64,000 bases of DNA from Spongospora subterranea f. sp. subterranea (lineage: Eukaryota > Endomyxa: Phytomyxea > Phytomyxea > Plasmodiophorida): the NCBI GenBank assembly GCA_049724395.1, contig JAUGWO010000149.1:1-64000 (forward strand), read 5' to 3'. This document shows positions 46,033-58,634 of the stretch, piece after piece. A program made the translations under genes and the position numbers. A model generated the notes under the pieces. That model made no database searches and was not told the DNA's origin. It saw nothing but the letters and a program-made list of their open reading frames with translations. Position 1 is the stretch's first letter; each line of letters begins with the position of its first letter.

Positions 46033-49000
46033 TTAACAGAAAAAATAAGGTGAATTTAATACATCTGCAAGATTTAGGGACCCTCTGCTGGGCAACTGTA
46101 TGAATTCGCATTGCGGATATCGTCGATGGAATGACAGGGCCAGCTCTTCTAGTAGTGGCTGGCTATGCAGCTCTACAAATTTTTCTCTTAGTATGGAATT
46201 CATTTGATCGACAGTAGAGGCATGGGTCCAGAAACTATCATGGACCGCAGCGAATCTAGGTGGTCATTGAGTTAAAAACAATGAAACAACAAACGGTGGG
46301 ATTCATTTACGTCATATTACGACGGTGGCATTCCAGGGCTGTCATCATCATATGCGCAGAGTCCAGAGAGTGGATATAATTTGGTGGGAACGCTGATCGT
46401 TGGCGGGACTTGCTAACAGGAAGGGCCGATTCACTATCGACAAGCACGACCACTTGCATTGCCGTTCTTACGGAATAGCTGTGAACACGTCGATACGGCT
46501 GAACGACGGGCAAACCCAAGGGGGTGATCCAAGACACCTGATAAGTAGGCATTACAAATGTGAAGCCAATTCTGTGAATTCGACAACGAACAGGGTGTGA
46601 TGTTGCAGCAGCGATCGCCGAGGCTGCATCTACCATCCAATCCATGATGTTCTTTGCATTCGTAAACATATCACCAAGAGAGTCTAAAGTCACCTGAGAC
46701 AGATAATGGCTGCACTCAAAAGCCACAGCATTGTCGTCAAAAAAATTCTGCTGCCGCCTATTAGGTCAAAATTGCACCTGCGACGCATATCATTGTTACC
46801 TAGCTCATTGAGCCTTCGCTCGATTTGCTTACGAGCGCCAACAAACGTAACGCTGCATGCTTGTCAATAAGAGCTAGGGGGTTTCATGTTCACATACCCG
46901 TAAACGGATGTCATCACGGTCTGCTTCACTATTTTCCTAGTAACCCGACCAACTAGTTTCAATGCATGTTCATGGTTAAGCGAAGCGTCCTTTGCAATCT
47001 GAAATTCAAATATGTTCAAATTGTCACAGCCCAGTAGAGAAAGTTATACCTTTTCATTAACGAGGTCGCACACACGAGAATATACGTCAGAGGGCAACCC
47101 ATCTTCACTCGGGGTAATATTCACAGCAGCACCACCTCGCTGATCTAACCCTAGAGCTGCGTAATGCTGCAATCCGTTGCAACTTCCATCCATTCGTATA
47201 GGCATACCACTTTCATACAACTGATTGGCTGGTTAATATTGAGACAACGAGTTTTTGAAACCTTACCTCGGGTCCGCCGGGATGAGATATCGCTTCCTGG
47301 TATTCTATACAGCTCGCAAGAAACTGCCAAGGTGCGTCAGCATCTAGCCACCACTTGCAGGATATAGGATCGGAAACAACTTCGGCGATCTTAGGGAAGG
47401 CCGTCAACAATCGAAATTAACGCTCGTTGACAACGAAATACCAAACCTTGTCGGCAACAGATTCGGTCCATCTGCATCGTCCATCAAAACTGTCTTTGTC
47501 TTTACCTGTTGTTCAACTCTTTAGAAAAGTTCTTTCAGTCCGATGCAGACAATTACCGTAAAGGTTTGCCAGTTGAACTTTTAACCAGTAGAGGCCCCTG
47601 CTGCCCAATGGTTTACGGTCAGCGAACTGTAAGAGCCCTCGAGACGCATCATTCCCCATATGCTGTAAATAGGGTGGGATGCAGTAGGCCCGTCCTCGAA
47701 AGTCAATATTATGAGGGAAATACATAGTGTATCCATTGAACGTCCTAGAGTGAAGTAAATGTCCACGAAAGTAAATACCTTCTATTGACGAATACCTTGC
47801 AACGTCTAGTTTCAACTCAAAGTCGCACCTTTGCGAATGCAACCCTCAGCGTTCAACTTAAGTGCAGCTCTCTGCAATCTTTTGGAGTCTTTGTTACGAT
47901 CCTCAACTTCAGGAACATCGTGGTCACGCCGCGACGGTAGGGAAGGGACTCCTCCTCCCATGTCCCATAACTGCTAAGACATCAGCGCCTTCATTTCAGA
48001 ACACGCAATGATTTACCTTAGTCATTATGTTCAAAACCGACTCATTAACTTTCCAAGGAACAGCAGAAAGAATGTTCAAAACTTCATATATTCTCGAGAG
48101 GTCGCCTGCATCTACAGCTTGCCTTTGGGCTAACATCGGCAAAGTACTTACTAAAGTAACCATGAACTCTTAATGACAATGAACTACCTTTCGACGCCTT
48201 TATTCTCATTACGGAGGAACGATTCGATATATAGCCTGAGGACATATGATTAAAGAATCACTCAACAACAGCACATCTGGGATCAATACATCCATATTCT
48301 GGTTGAGTCCATGGAGTTGGGGGAATGACCATCGGCATGAAACAAGTTCCAATCGATTCTTGACTAAGATGCGACCTGTTGATGTCATTGGAAATGTGGT
48401 TTCCTCCAATCTCAGAACCCCACGCCGTTTGACTGCCCCTTCAGTGACGATTTCGTGAATAAATGCGGGCACAGAGGGGTTATTTGGCAAAGTTGCCGTC
48501 AAACATAACAATTGTACGAGACGAGAGCCCAGTTTTATCATGCTTGATGTCGACCAGCTATCATTGCGCAACGCCTCTCGTTGTGATAAGAGCAACCTAC
48601 TGTTTGAGTGCTATAGAAAAGGGGCGTGTCAGAAATGAAACCATTCAAGCCGAATCTGCACCTTTTTCGGTTTTGAGAAACGGCTTTTGCCGTCAGCATT
48701 TTTCACTTCCTGTTGGACCGATTTGCCAATGTTTAAGGAAATTCGTAAGAATGCTACATCAGGAGTAGCAAGAACGGCCTTGAGAGTTTCGTGCAATGTG
48801 ATGACAGCTAACAAATCTGGAGCTAATAGACACATTTCGGCTTCAAACCCGCGCCTATCAATAGATTTCTAGCTGTCCATTAAAACGGGCAAACGCACAT
48901 GTGAGCAGCCACATACATCTGATCCTTGAACAATAGCGTTTTGCTCTTTTTCAATAGCAAGTGCTAAAGGATTGTACCAGCTCAGCAGAAGTTTCTGGGT

Positions 49001-49971
49001 CGGTTTCATGTTAACTTCCAAACCAGTAAGTATAGAACCAAATCAGAGTGCTCCGCAACAAGACCTAATTTTCCGCACGAGGCCAGTTCCTCCTTGAGCT
49101 GCCGGTATTTATGAATAGACGCCTCTCTCGACATCGTCTCGAGTCGTACTTGCTCTTCAATCAGCTTTCGATCGACGTCAGTTCGACCAGTGGCTTGAGC
49201 ATAATGGATACATGCATTATCAGTAATCATGCGCAACCGGTTGAAAATCTGTTGATGGAGAAAAAACAGTAAGCTAACGTATGAAGATTATGGTGTTGTA
49301 CTGACGTGTGCGTCATCGTTGGCTATTGTATCAACAACGACATTCATTAGGTGTTCAGAGGTTGCTCGACCAATGTCTTCGTCAGTCTCAATAAAATGCA
49401 AAAGGATATTTTGAAAATAACCAGCGACTTCATCACCGTTTGTTACATCTAATGTCGATGGAGAGAGGCCAACGTCAATTTTCGTTCTCAATGCACCGAT
49501 CCCAAGAGTCCCAGACAAGGAAGCCACATAGTCCTTGAAACCATCACTTCCCAGTCTATTGACGTGATAACACAGCAATCCGTGTACGACAGCTGCCAAG
49601 ACGCGTTGCCTCTCAGTTTCCTCATCGACTTTGGGATGAATTGCTGGGGCAGCTGCATGATCAACGCTGGTCATGCGCTTGGGAACAGCGACTGGGTCCA
49701 GCAAATATGTTTGCTTGAACTCATTGACATCACGATATATTCGCTCGGGTTTAGCATAATCCTCCTTTCGTATCGCAGCCAAAGCGCCACCAGAAAGCTG
49801 CCTTTCGTACGCTGGCAGCACCCTGCCAGGAACGGTCAGCAATCGGCGACGCATTATTAGCGGAATACTGTACGGATGGAGGAGTGGTGCACGCAATGCG
49901 GTTGCGACTGCGCATTCCGGTTGGCGAACTTCACCATTGTTAAGTGGATCATCCCATGAGACAGTGCAGCC
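46033..49971 (-). CDS. POLRMT: Mitochondrial DNA-directed RNA polymerase
   Basis: T7-type single-subunit polymerase in many exons, stop TAA at 46033. The 5' end given is the acceptor of the earliest supported exon ([20 protein letters not shown]), so the true start with its targeting peptide lies upstream. N-terminal domain: [20 protein letters not shown] (49.1 kb). Thumb and fingers: [15 protein letters not shown] (48.1 kb). Catalytic core: [20 protein letters not shown] (47.7 kb), [20 protein letters not shown] (47.15 kb; first catalytic Asp), [16 protein letters not shown] (46.93 kb; conserved Lys and Tyr), and [10 protein letters not shown] (46.23 kb; second catalytic Asp). The C-terminus is [14 protein letters not shown], ending on an aromatic foot as in the family. 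It transcribes mtDNA. Confidence 0.93.
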
Positions 49972-50590
49972 CTACGCAGCTACACACAAACCTAATGTTA
50001 ATTGCCAAATAAGGGGACTCCGTATCGCGTAACGTGGCTTTGTCACTGCTCTGTATCGTGCAACGATAACGCGGTCGTAACATGATGCAGGAGACAGTAG
50101 GATATATCACTTGGCATAACGCATCACAGTAACATGCTGTTCTGCATGACAGTGACTCTCTAATATCAGCACATCAAGACGATGAACTATTTCATAATGA
50201 ATTGTGTATCAGACGATGCGGCATCTCTGCAGGGCGCGTGGTCAGCACAACGCGTGCAAAGTGAACGAACAACCCGGCGCGGATGTAATCAAATAATGAT
50301 AGCAAGCCAGGAAAAATCACACGTCATTGGCTTGATTATGATTATTCGCGCCTGCTGTCGTATTGTCTTGCGACTCTAGTGTGTTGCTTCTTAAAATTCT
50401 GATGCAAATTCGGGTGCCCCGATTTGGGAGCGTATAGTAAGAATTGTCCATGTCCGTGCAGAAATCAATAATTCAATCCAAGGTGGATCAAATAAATTTC
50501 GAAAGGTGTTGATGGTATCGTGTGACGTCAATTGAGGAAAGGGCACTATCAATAGATTGCCGTGCTAATCTGGAAAACGTCTTCGATAAC
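49972..50590. other. Intergenic / unresolved 5' end of the mitochondrial RNA polymerase
   Basis: The first POLRMT exon (targeting peptide) should lie here on the minus strand but I could not identify it. A plus-strand frame at 50182-50379 has no family features. No repeats beyond low-complexity CAGTGAC-type words. Confidence 0.4.
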
Positions 50591-50867
50591 TTAGGCTCGA
50601 ATTGATTCCAAGTTCAAAGCAATTTTGCGCCCACATACAGGTGCTCTATGAACGGTAATTATCGCTTTCAGAATATCAGGATCTAAGAGCTTCGCGTACG
50701 TTATTTTCCCTTTAGTTGTCAGAAACAAGACTTCCAAAAATATTCTAGTAAGACACTCTGAGTAGGTATACATCTTTGTTGTCATTCAGATCTGCAGGAC
50801 TCTGCAGTGTTACTTTGTGGATGCCGACCAAGAAAGACTCGGCAGTAATTCCCCTCTTCACCGTCAT
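50591..50867 (-). CDS. Possible 78-residue protein of unknown function
   Basis: A two-exon model: ATG at 50867, exon 1 to 50814, a 40-nt intron (50774-50813, GT..AG, phase 0), exon 2 to the TAA at 50591. The C-terminal half looks conserved in character (KGKITYAKLLDPDILKAIIT, then HRAPVCGRKIALNLESIRA) and may be the end of a larger gene with exons upstream. I do not recognise it. It is divergent from DNAI1, whose ATG is only 128 bp away, so both would share a short bidirectional promoter. Confidence 0.4.
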
Positions 50868-50994
50868 GTGTGACGTACAGGCCAAACCAGCGTTACTCTG
50901 CCCATCCTAGAACACACTCGTTCATAGGCTTAGCCTGATATGCTCAAGCTGTGAGCACTCGAAAATTACGTCAAAAAATCAGATTTAGCTAATC

Positions 50995-53808
50995 ATGGTT
51001 GCAACCTCGTCTGCTCCCAAAAAGAAAAAAGAGAAGATCGATAAGGTCTGCGGTGTTCAATTCTGGTTTCTTGTTTTTAAGCGATGCTTTGTTGTCGATC
51101 AGAGGAAAGAGGATGAGGCTCCACTGGAAGAGGATGCTTTGTCTGAAGTTGCCGATCTGGAACCAGTTGAGGTCCACATGATCCCTGAGGATCAGGTAAA
51201 AAACCTGACCGAAGAGCAGCTGAACGAGGAGTTCACCAAAGCGTTAAATGCTAATAACCCTCAAGCTCCCCTGAATTTGGTTCTATTCGATTTCACTCTA
51301 GGTCAATTTCAGCCAATGCCTTCCTCAGACCACATTGCTGTGCACTTTTTCATGGACGACACCCTCGTCCTCACGGGAAACGTCGGTAGTGAGACCAAAG
51401 ATGAGCCGAAACCTGTTGAACCGGTGAGAAACAGCTGATATTCCAAATGAAACCGAAAAGATTTTGTTGCCGACCAATGTGATTAGGAAGCCAATAATGA
51501 TGCGCAAACAGATGGAAAATCGCCCACTTCAGAGGTAAACATGATTACAGAATCCTTAATAGAATTTTAACTGTTGGAAAAGGTGGTGCAAACGGAAGGG
51601 CAACAACAACAACCTGTTATCGCCCCTGATAGCCCCAACACTCAAAGAGCAAAGGCTCTGAAAAACCAATTCAACTTCTCGGAGCGCGCGTCACAAACCT
51701 TTAACAATCCAGCTAGGTAATTGACTAATTGCCCGGTCAATATCTATGGTAGAACGAGTGAACGCTTGAGGGGATAGGGACCGAAGTGTCGCCACTGAAC
51801 CGCCTCCTACAGTATCGTTCTCTGGCTTTTGCTCACAGTACATTATTTTCGACGAATACCTGACCGTGTTTCGCGAGAGCAAAGAGCTCAGGGCTCAAAA
51901 AGACCAGGTGGTGTTTACAGTTCTGGTTCGGCTGCAGTTTTCCTGACACACTAACCAAATTAGACAAACAATCGCAAGCAACGCAGCGAAAATGACGTCG
52001 ACGACCCAGTTAACGATTTGATTTTGGCGGATGCGGATAATCATGATGACAAATCCCATAAGGTCTGCAGGTTTTCTCTTCGTGCTAAAGGTGGTTAACG
52101 AACATAATTCAGGTGATGTCGGGGACCAATATGGGTCGAGCAGTTAAGATCATGGAGCGCATTGTGAATTTGAACGCCGAGGAAGAAATCTTCCAGGATT
52201 TCAAATACTTCGAGGACGATGCCGATAAATCTCGCGAAGATGGTGTGGGGTTTTTCCTACCTCTGTGGCGATTCTCGTACTCGAAAGCAAAACGCAAGAC
52301 GGTGACGTCAATCAAATGGAATATGCTTTACCCCGATATTTTCGCTGTCGCATATGGATCGTACGATTTTATGGCTCAGCAAGGAGGTGGTCTGATCTGC
52401 TGCTATACGCTGAAGAACACGTCCAATCCCGAGTACACCTTCACCACAACCTCAGGGATCATGTCGATTGCATTCCATCCCCAACACGCCGCTTTATTAG
52501 CCGTTGGGTTTGTGCTCAAACGTTTCAACGCTCGAACTTCCTCTCAAATTGTTTTTTCCTCAGACTTTACGACGGTTCTGTATGTGTCTACGACATTCGC
52601 TCTAAGGATAATCATCCAATATATCAGGTATGGCGTTGATTGTACCCCTTGATGCGTGTTGACTTCTAACGATGAGGCGAACGCAGAGTTTAGACCCTAA
52701 AGTAAAGCACACCGATCCTGTATGGGAGGTGTATTGGCAAAATACCATTGATGATATCGGAAAAGAAATCAACTTCTTCTCTGTATCCTCTGATGGGCGT
52801 GTTACTGATTGGCTAATGAGCAAGAACGAGCTGGTTAATGAAGAGGTTGGGCTTGGTTCCGTCCGTTGCAATTGCGTCTTTTCAAACGTTTGTGGTAGAT
52901 AATGCAACTAAAGTTAATCTCTAGAAAGACTTCTGATGACCAGACAGAAATCGATAGTGAAAGGTGTTTCCAAACTCCCGACCTTGATCTGTCTATTTGA
53001 CTCAAATGATATTGTCGGCTTACTCAGAACTATGGTTGGCCTAGCTGGTGGTTCGTGCTTCGATTTTAACCCATTTTCTGAGCATTTATTTGTCGTCGGG
53101 ACTGATGAAGGTGCTTTTGTCCCTTCCGTGTCGCGAGTATTCTGATCGTATTGAATAGGCGCTATTCATACGTGTTCAAAAGCCTATAATTCCCAATATT
53201 TAGCCAATTTTGCTGGGCACCATATGGCAGTGTAAGCACGCATGTCCATTTTTTTGTCGAGTTTCAAGAATCTAATGAATTCTACTAGATATGCTGTCAA
53301 ATGGAATCCATATCATCGATCAGTCTTCATATCGTGTTCTGCCGATTGGACTGTTCGATTATGGGAGAGCAGTACTCGAGAGCCGTTGCTGACTTTCGAT
53401 CTGGGTTCGGCTGTTGGCGACGTTGCGTGGGCTCCATATTCTTCCACAACGTTTGCTGCAGTGACTGCAGATGGAAAGGTATTAAAAATTTCAGAGCTTG
53501 TCGTGCTTTCTGCTCACGTTCGTTTCTGTGGAAATAAGGTGTTCTTGTTCGATCTCAACGTTAACAAGAATGAGGCAATTGGCCAGCAGCGTATCGTCAA
53601 GAAAGGAAAATTAACGCATGTCGTGTTCAACACAATTGAGCCCACCATTCTCGTTGGCGATGATCGTGGTGGCGTCATGTCGTTGAAACTATCGCCAAAC
53701 CTTCGGCGAATGTCGGCCAAGACTCTGAAAGACATCAAGAAGGAGGTGGAGATCGCGAAATTACAAGCGATAATGGCCATCGCCGCCAAGAAAGATTCAT
53801 TCCCATGA
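50995..53808 (+). CDS. DNAI1: Axonemal dynein intermediate chain 1
   Basis: ATG 50995 (MVATSSAPKKKKEKIDK), stop 53806-53808, many short introns. Landmarks of the IC78/DNAI1 family: NLTEEQLNEEFTKALNANNP (51.2 kb), the conserved NQFNFSERASQTFNNP (51.67 kb), VMSGTNMGRAVKIMERIVNL (52.1 kb), FQDFKYFEDDADKSRE, then WD-repeat blocks: FAVAYGSYDFMAQQGGGLIC (52.37 kb), DPVWEVYWQN, FFSVSSDGRVTDW, FKCSADWTVRLWE-type block (CSADWTVRLWESSTREP, 53.34 kb), LGSAVGDVAWAPYSSTTFAA, FNTIEPTILVGDDRGG, LKLSPNLR. It sits at the base of outer-arm dynein in motile flagella, so the organism has flagellate cells. The introns sit between well-matched blocks, and no lesion is seen. Confidence 0.93.
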
Positions 53809-53825
53809 TCGTGTATTAACAGACA

Positions 53826-53831
53826 AATAAA
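53826..53831 (+). terminator. AATAAA polyadenylation signal of the dynein gene
   Basis: AATAAA lies 18 bases past the DNAI1 stop, followed by GTGTGATC-type G/T-rich sequence, the usual layout of a 3' processing site. Confidence 0.6.
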
Positions 53832-53864
53832 AATGAGCTTGTGTGATCAGATCCAATATCCTCA

Positions 53865-53945
53865 AATTGTGTTGTTATCGGATCCCTCTCCGTATAATTG
53901 TGTTGTTATCGGATCCCTCTCCATATAATTGTGTTGTTATCGGAA
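53865..53945. repeat. 31-bp minisatellite, 2.6 copies
   Basis: Units start at 53865, 53896 and 53927 (AATTGTGTTGTTATCGGATC...), with a single base difference (CCGTAT versus CCATAT) between the first two. The third copy is cut after TCGG. It sits between the DNAI1 polyadenylation signal and the DENN gene. Confidence 0.95.
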
Positions 53946-54166
53946 TAATAGTGTTTCTGATCGTCACAGATTGATTATGGGATATACCCGTTAAATCAAT
54001 ATCTCGTTCTCATCAATCTGGACAATAAATTCTGGCACGCGTCAACCAGACCGAATTACGCCCGCGGTTGAGCGAAAATAAATTACCGGCGCGATCGGCC
54101 CCCATAATTTCCGGTTCGATTGTTGTTGGTGGGCGAACCCGGGTGGACCGTCCGTCCACCCCCGTC

Positions 54167-57100
54167 ATGAGATATGATCTTCCAACCGATCAGATCATCA
54201 TACTGTGTAAAGCCGGTGGGATCCTGCGATCGTGTCGATCACGTGCACTGAACGTCGCCTTCAACCGCTGGGCCGAGGTCTCCCATCGTCCCCGCATCTC
54301 GTTGACCATGGAGATGCCGGCCGTCGTCTCCCGCCAGCTCTCGTTCGACTTCTCCAGCGCCGACGAATCGAAATTGACACCAACCCAGAGCCGGCAGCGA
54401 TCGATCATGACCGACGCCATCGCCAACGCCGTTCTAGCTCAGTCGAACTCGAAACCGGACGATCCCGAGACCCCTCGTCATCGGGCAGTCGGCAGCCGCA
54501 GCGCCATGTTCGGGAGGCGGGGGTCAGTGATCCTCATGGACACTTTACCGATCATCGACACCAACACGACCGAAGTCCTCGCCGACGAGAACGAGAAGTC
54601 GCCGTTGGCCAAACTCTCCCTGACTGGAATCTCAGGGAATTCCGGTCTTGAAGATCTCGCCAACTTACGCCAGTCCTTGTTCAGAGCCCAGGTAAATGGA
54701 TTTTTTTTTTGTTTCGCGATCGCTGTTTTCAGTTTTCACGAAATCTGGGGCCTTCGTCCAGATACGGCTGAGATGGAAGGAGGCGATCAAACGGATCATC
54801 GTTCTACGAACGATCGCCGTCCAGCGCGAACAGAAACCGTCGGAGCCGTTGAAGGAGGTCCCCAACGACCTGGATCGTGGCGTCATTTCCGCTCGACCAA
54901 TCGATTACTTCATTGTGTTCGGGGTGCATCCCCCGAAAGATTTCGAGAACGTCAACTTCGAGCAGCTGAGCGAATCCCAGATCGAATCCGTGTTGAGACG
55001 AGCGCAAGTATTCGCCGGAATCATCGACAGGTAGAAGATCGTCGGAATAATTTGGTTTCGTCATTGGATTGTGGACTGAACCGTGGAGGAATTCCCTTGT
55101 GGTGCAGATTCCCTCGTCAGGATTATAAAGATTGCCCGGTGAGCGACGTCTGGACGTCGTTGGCGTTTCCAACCGGTATTCTTCTGTCGTGGGTCAAGCG
55201 TCAGCCGAAGTCGCATTTCGCCGTCGTCACCTTCGCCGACGGCCGCAAATGTTTTCTGACCTTTCTGCAATTCGATCAGCCGATCTCGGCTCTGCTCAAC
55301 ATCTCCCCCAGACTCGGTGCCAAAGAACTGTACGAGCGACGCCCGGTTTTTCCGCCGTTGTTGTTGTCGTCTGCTGAATTCGGCGCCGTTCTGTGTGCAG
55401 ATACACGCCCAAAGCGATCTGTATTGTGTCCCAATATCCCCATCTCAGCACCTACCGCAAGATCCTGGCGCAATTGTATGCTGTGGCGTCGTCGCCCACA
55501 TTCCCCGTTCCCGTTGAGCAGTTCGTGTCCCAGATCACGCTGGAGTTGCCCGTCCCCATCCCCGGTTTAGAACCCCCTGTTCTCGTCAACGCGCCATCCA
55601 CCGTACTCACCCGTGTTCTGTGTTCTAGACAAGTTGGGCGTCTCGTTGACGATCAGCGACGTGAACGACCCAATCAGGTTCTACGCGTCGCCTCTACGTG
55701 ATCCGTTGATCTCCCGCCTGCCTTTGCGGTTGCTGTTCGATATCCTCGGCGTCGACTCGATCCTCGGGATCTTCTCGGCGATGATGTTCGAGCAGCGGAT
55801 CCTGCTTCACTCGAACTCGCTCTCGGCGTTGACCATCGTCTGTCAGACAATGCTCCAGTTAATGGGTTTTTCGCCATCTCCCGACAGAACGCGGTCACTG
55901 ATCGACCCATCGTTTTGTCAACCAGATTACTGTATCCGTTCCAATGGACATCCGTTTACGTCCCGGTTCTGGCGGAAGTGATGTTGGACGCCCATCAATG
56001 CCCTCAACCGTATATCCAGGGCGTTCACACCAAGTATCTGTCGCAGTTTACCGATCTCAACGACATCGTCCTCGTCGACCTCGATCACGACCTCATCCGC
56101 TGTTCGTCGCCGCTGCCCCGTCTGCCGCAGCAATCCGGTAATTCCGCCGACGCCAACTCCACCCGTAGCGCCAGCCGGCTAACGCAACGCGATCGCAGGC
56201 AGTGCATTATGGAACAGATTGGGGGAGGTCATGGAGCGGCAATGCAGCGAGAGGGACTTCGTCTCACTCGGTTCGGACGACCCCTTCGGACACTCATCGT
56301 CGTCGAAATTCGACCGCGAAGTGACCGACGCGTTCTTGACGTTCCACGCCGACCTGTGCTCGGGGTTCAGGCGCTTCCTGTTCTTCATCAACGACGTCCC
56401 GTTCTTCAACGGGCGCGGGTTCCTGAAGTCCAAGGTGCTGGAAGACGGGTCGTACGAGTTCCTGGAGAAGATGATCGAATCGCGCGCGTTCGACGGCTTC
56501 CTCGAACAGGAATCGGAACCGTCGTTGTATAACGATTTCCTGGCCAGCGGGGACGTCAGAATATTAGGTCACAAAATGAGTCGATTTCCACTGGATATTT
56601 GTTGGGGATTGAACGAGGCCGAAATTGTAGAGAAAATTCACGAGGTGGAAAGTCGATCGGTCCCATATCATGAGATGAAGACGCCGTCGGCGGCGAACTG
56701 GCGTGATCAAACACAGAGCCAGCACGCGTTCTCGCGGCCGTTGCGCGAGGATGTCATGACGCCGATGGAGCGGATCAAGCTGGCGATGACGCCAAGTCAG
56801 ATGACGGCCAGCACGAGGAGGGCGCACAAGAAGAGGTCTGGCGAACACGCTTTTCGGGCCCTGAACGCAAATCGGGGGCCGACAGCAACAACGGGACACT
56901 GAATGTTGGTTTTTGTTTTGCGATTGGGTCTAGGCCCCAACAGAACGCGCTAGCTGGCCAACATGATCAGATGCAGTATTATATGTCGCAGATATTCTCC
57001 AACGAGGGTCTCAGTGAATCTGATGCCAAATCGGTGAGTCCAATCGACGTCTCTGACGTCGTTGGTGAGCTTTTTTTTCTTTCAATTCTCGAAAAGGGGT

Positions 57101-57776
57101 TTTTTTCTTGATTTTTTTTGCTCCCTGTTGAGTGCGTTGGTCGTGGTCGGTGGGATTTGAGTGGAATCTCTGTTTAGGTATCGCGGCTTCTTGACCACGA
57201 GTCCGCCCGAGACTGCCTATCGGCCATCCTGAAGCAGCCGTTGGCCAAGGGTCCCGACCTGTGCCTTTCCGACTCGTCGTTCGCCGCTCTGGCCGCCACA
57301 CTCCAGACCATGCTCGACTGTTGCCTCACCTACGACGATCATCTCAACGCATCTAGTAATGCCCCTCCCCGATCGATCTCCGCCCCCGAATACGATGATT
57401 GACCAATCGATTGCCCTCGCCAGGTGTCTTGGATGCGTCAACGTTGTTCTTCTGCGAAGGTGACCAAGGTCAACGGATATTCATCGATTCGGTGATTCGC
57501 GATCACTCGATGTGGAGTCAGCAGCTGTTCTGGGAGAAACTGATGGAGAAATCGCTGAAGAAGAGCCCCGAGGCGATTGACGCCAGGCGGGAGTTCATCT
57601 ACGATTGGTTCATGAACTCGGCGCACAAGATGCTCACCCTCGGGGTGGCGTTCGATGACGTCATGGCCACCGTGTTGTATCTGGCCAAGGTCCACGATCT
57701 ACCGGTATCGAGGATAGATGAACTCAGGAGATTCGTCAACAAAGTCGCATTATCAATGTCGCCTGATAACGATTAA
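54167..57776 (+). CDS. DENN-domain Rab guanine nucleotide exchange factor (MADD/DENND-like)
   Basis: The first ATG of the frame is 54167; the open frame begins earlier (54068), so a longer start on a non-ATG or upstream exon is possible. Exon 1 ends 54691, intron 54692-54761, exon 2 54762-55030, then further short introns to the stop at 57774-57776. uDENN: DYFIVFGVHPP and RFPRQDYKDCP, VTFADGRKCFLTFLQFDQP. cDENN: AICIVSQYPHLSTYRKILAQ, DPIRFYASPLRDPLISRLPL, LGIFSAMMFEQRILLHSNSL, YPFQWTSVYVPVL and DIVLVDLDHD. dDENN follows (AFLTFHADLCSGFRRFLFFI). The C-terminal part (SMWSQQLFWEKLMEKSLKKS, then MLTLGVAFDDVM) resembles MADD/Rab3-GEF. It would activate a Rab GTPase on vesicles. Member assignment is a guess. 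Confidence 0.8.
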
Positions 57777-58634
57777 ACAGATTAGTTGTCACCTCTTTGG
57801 CATCGGCATTCCTCTGATAGATCGTTGTTGGTCATTGACGCTGCTATGAACCGCCGCATTCTGTGGAAAATTGTGAACTTTTTGTTGCAAAGAAGGGTCC
57901 AATACAGTCCATTTTAGTGTCTTTGCCATTAACTTCAGATAATGTTTTGAAAACCTTCTGGTTTTAGTTTAATCCCCATTCAACGGCGATCTGTCCACCG
58001 ACATTGATGTCGTTATCAGGTCCTGCCATGGCAAAACGTGCCAGATCCAGACATCCTCTGTTGCAATGCTTCCATGATGATTTTGACCTGTTGCCCACTA
58101 TTACGCTGATGCTAGCCTTTGCCAATAGCGCTACTACTGGACAGGTCTTCCAGCAATCCCAAGGACCGCAATTCAAAAAGACCCGAACACTCCCTTAACC
58201 CCTCGCTTTCGGTTAATATCCAGCCATCGGGCGGATATCTGCTACTGTAGGCAAGCGGGCGATATTCCTCATCGTAAACAGCACCAGCGACCACACTTTA
58301 TAATTTGGCTTCAAATTCGCTCATACAGGGGCGCGGAAGGCGGAAGCATTTTGCGGAACTCAGCGCGTCTGGGGCAACTGGCGATATGACCCGGAAAGAT
58401 GTTGGCAATATCGTTATATGAAAAAAAATCGCGGAAATGTGATCTCTTTCCGCCGAAACTATCGCCATTGCGAATTCTCCATGTTGTTGTCTCTAATCGG
58501 CGGTGCGGAAACTGTTTTGTGCGGTGCCAAAGTTGCCGGTTCGGTGCGGGTGGAGAAAGGGACGTTACTGGCCGTTACCACTGCTGTGGTCCCGTGGGCA
58601 TGCCGGCCGATCGCTCAACAACAGTCAAGTGGCC
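57777..58634. other. Intergenic with possible retroelement scrap
   Basis: No conserved gene. On the minus strand 57964-58294 has overlapping frames that faintly resemble the RNase H part of a Gypsy element (GAVYDEEYRPLAYSSRYPPD). The support is weak. The TTC38 promoter must lie in the last few hundred bases. Confidence 0.35.
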
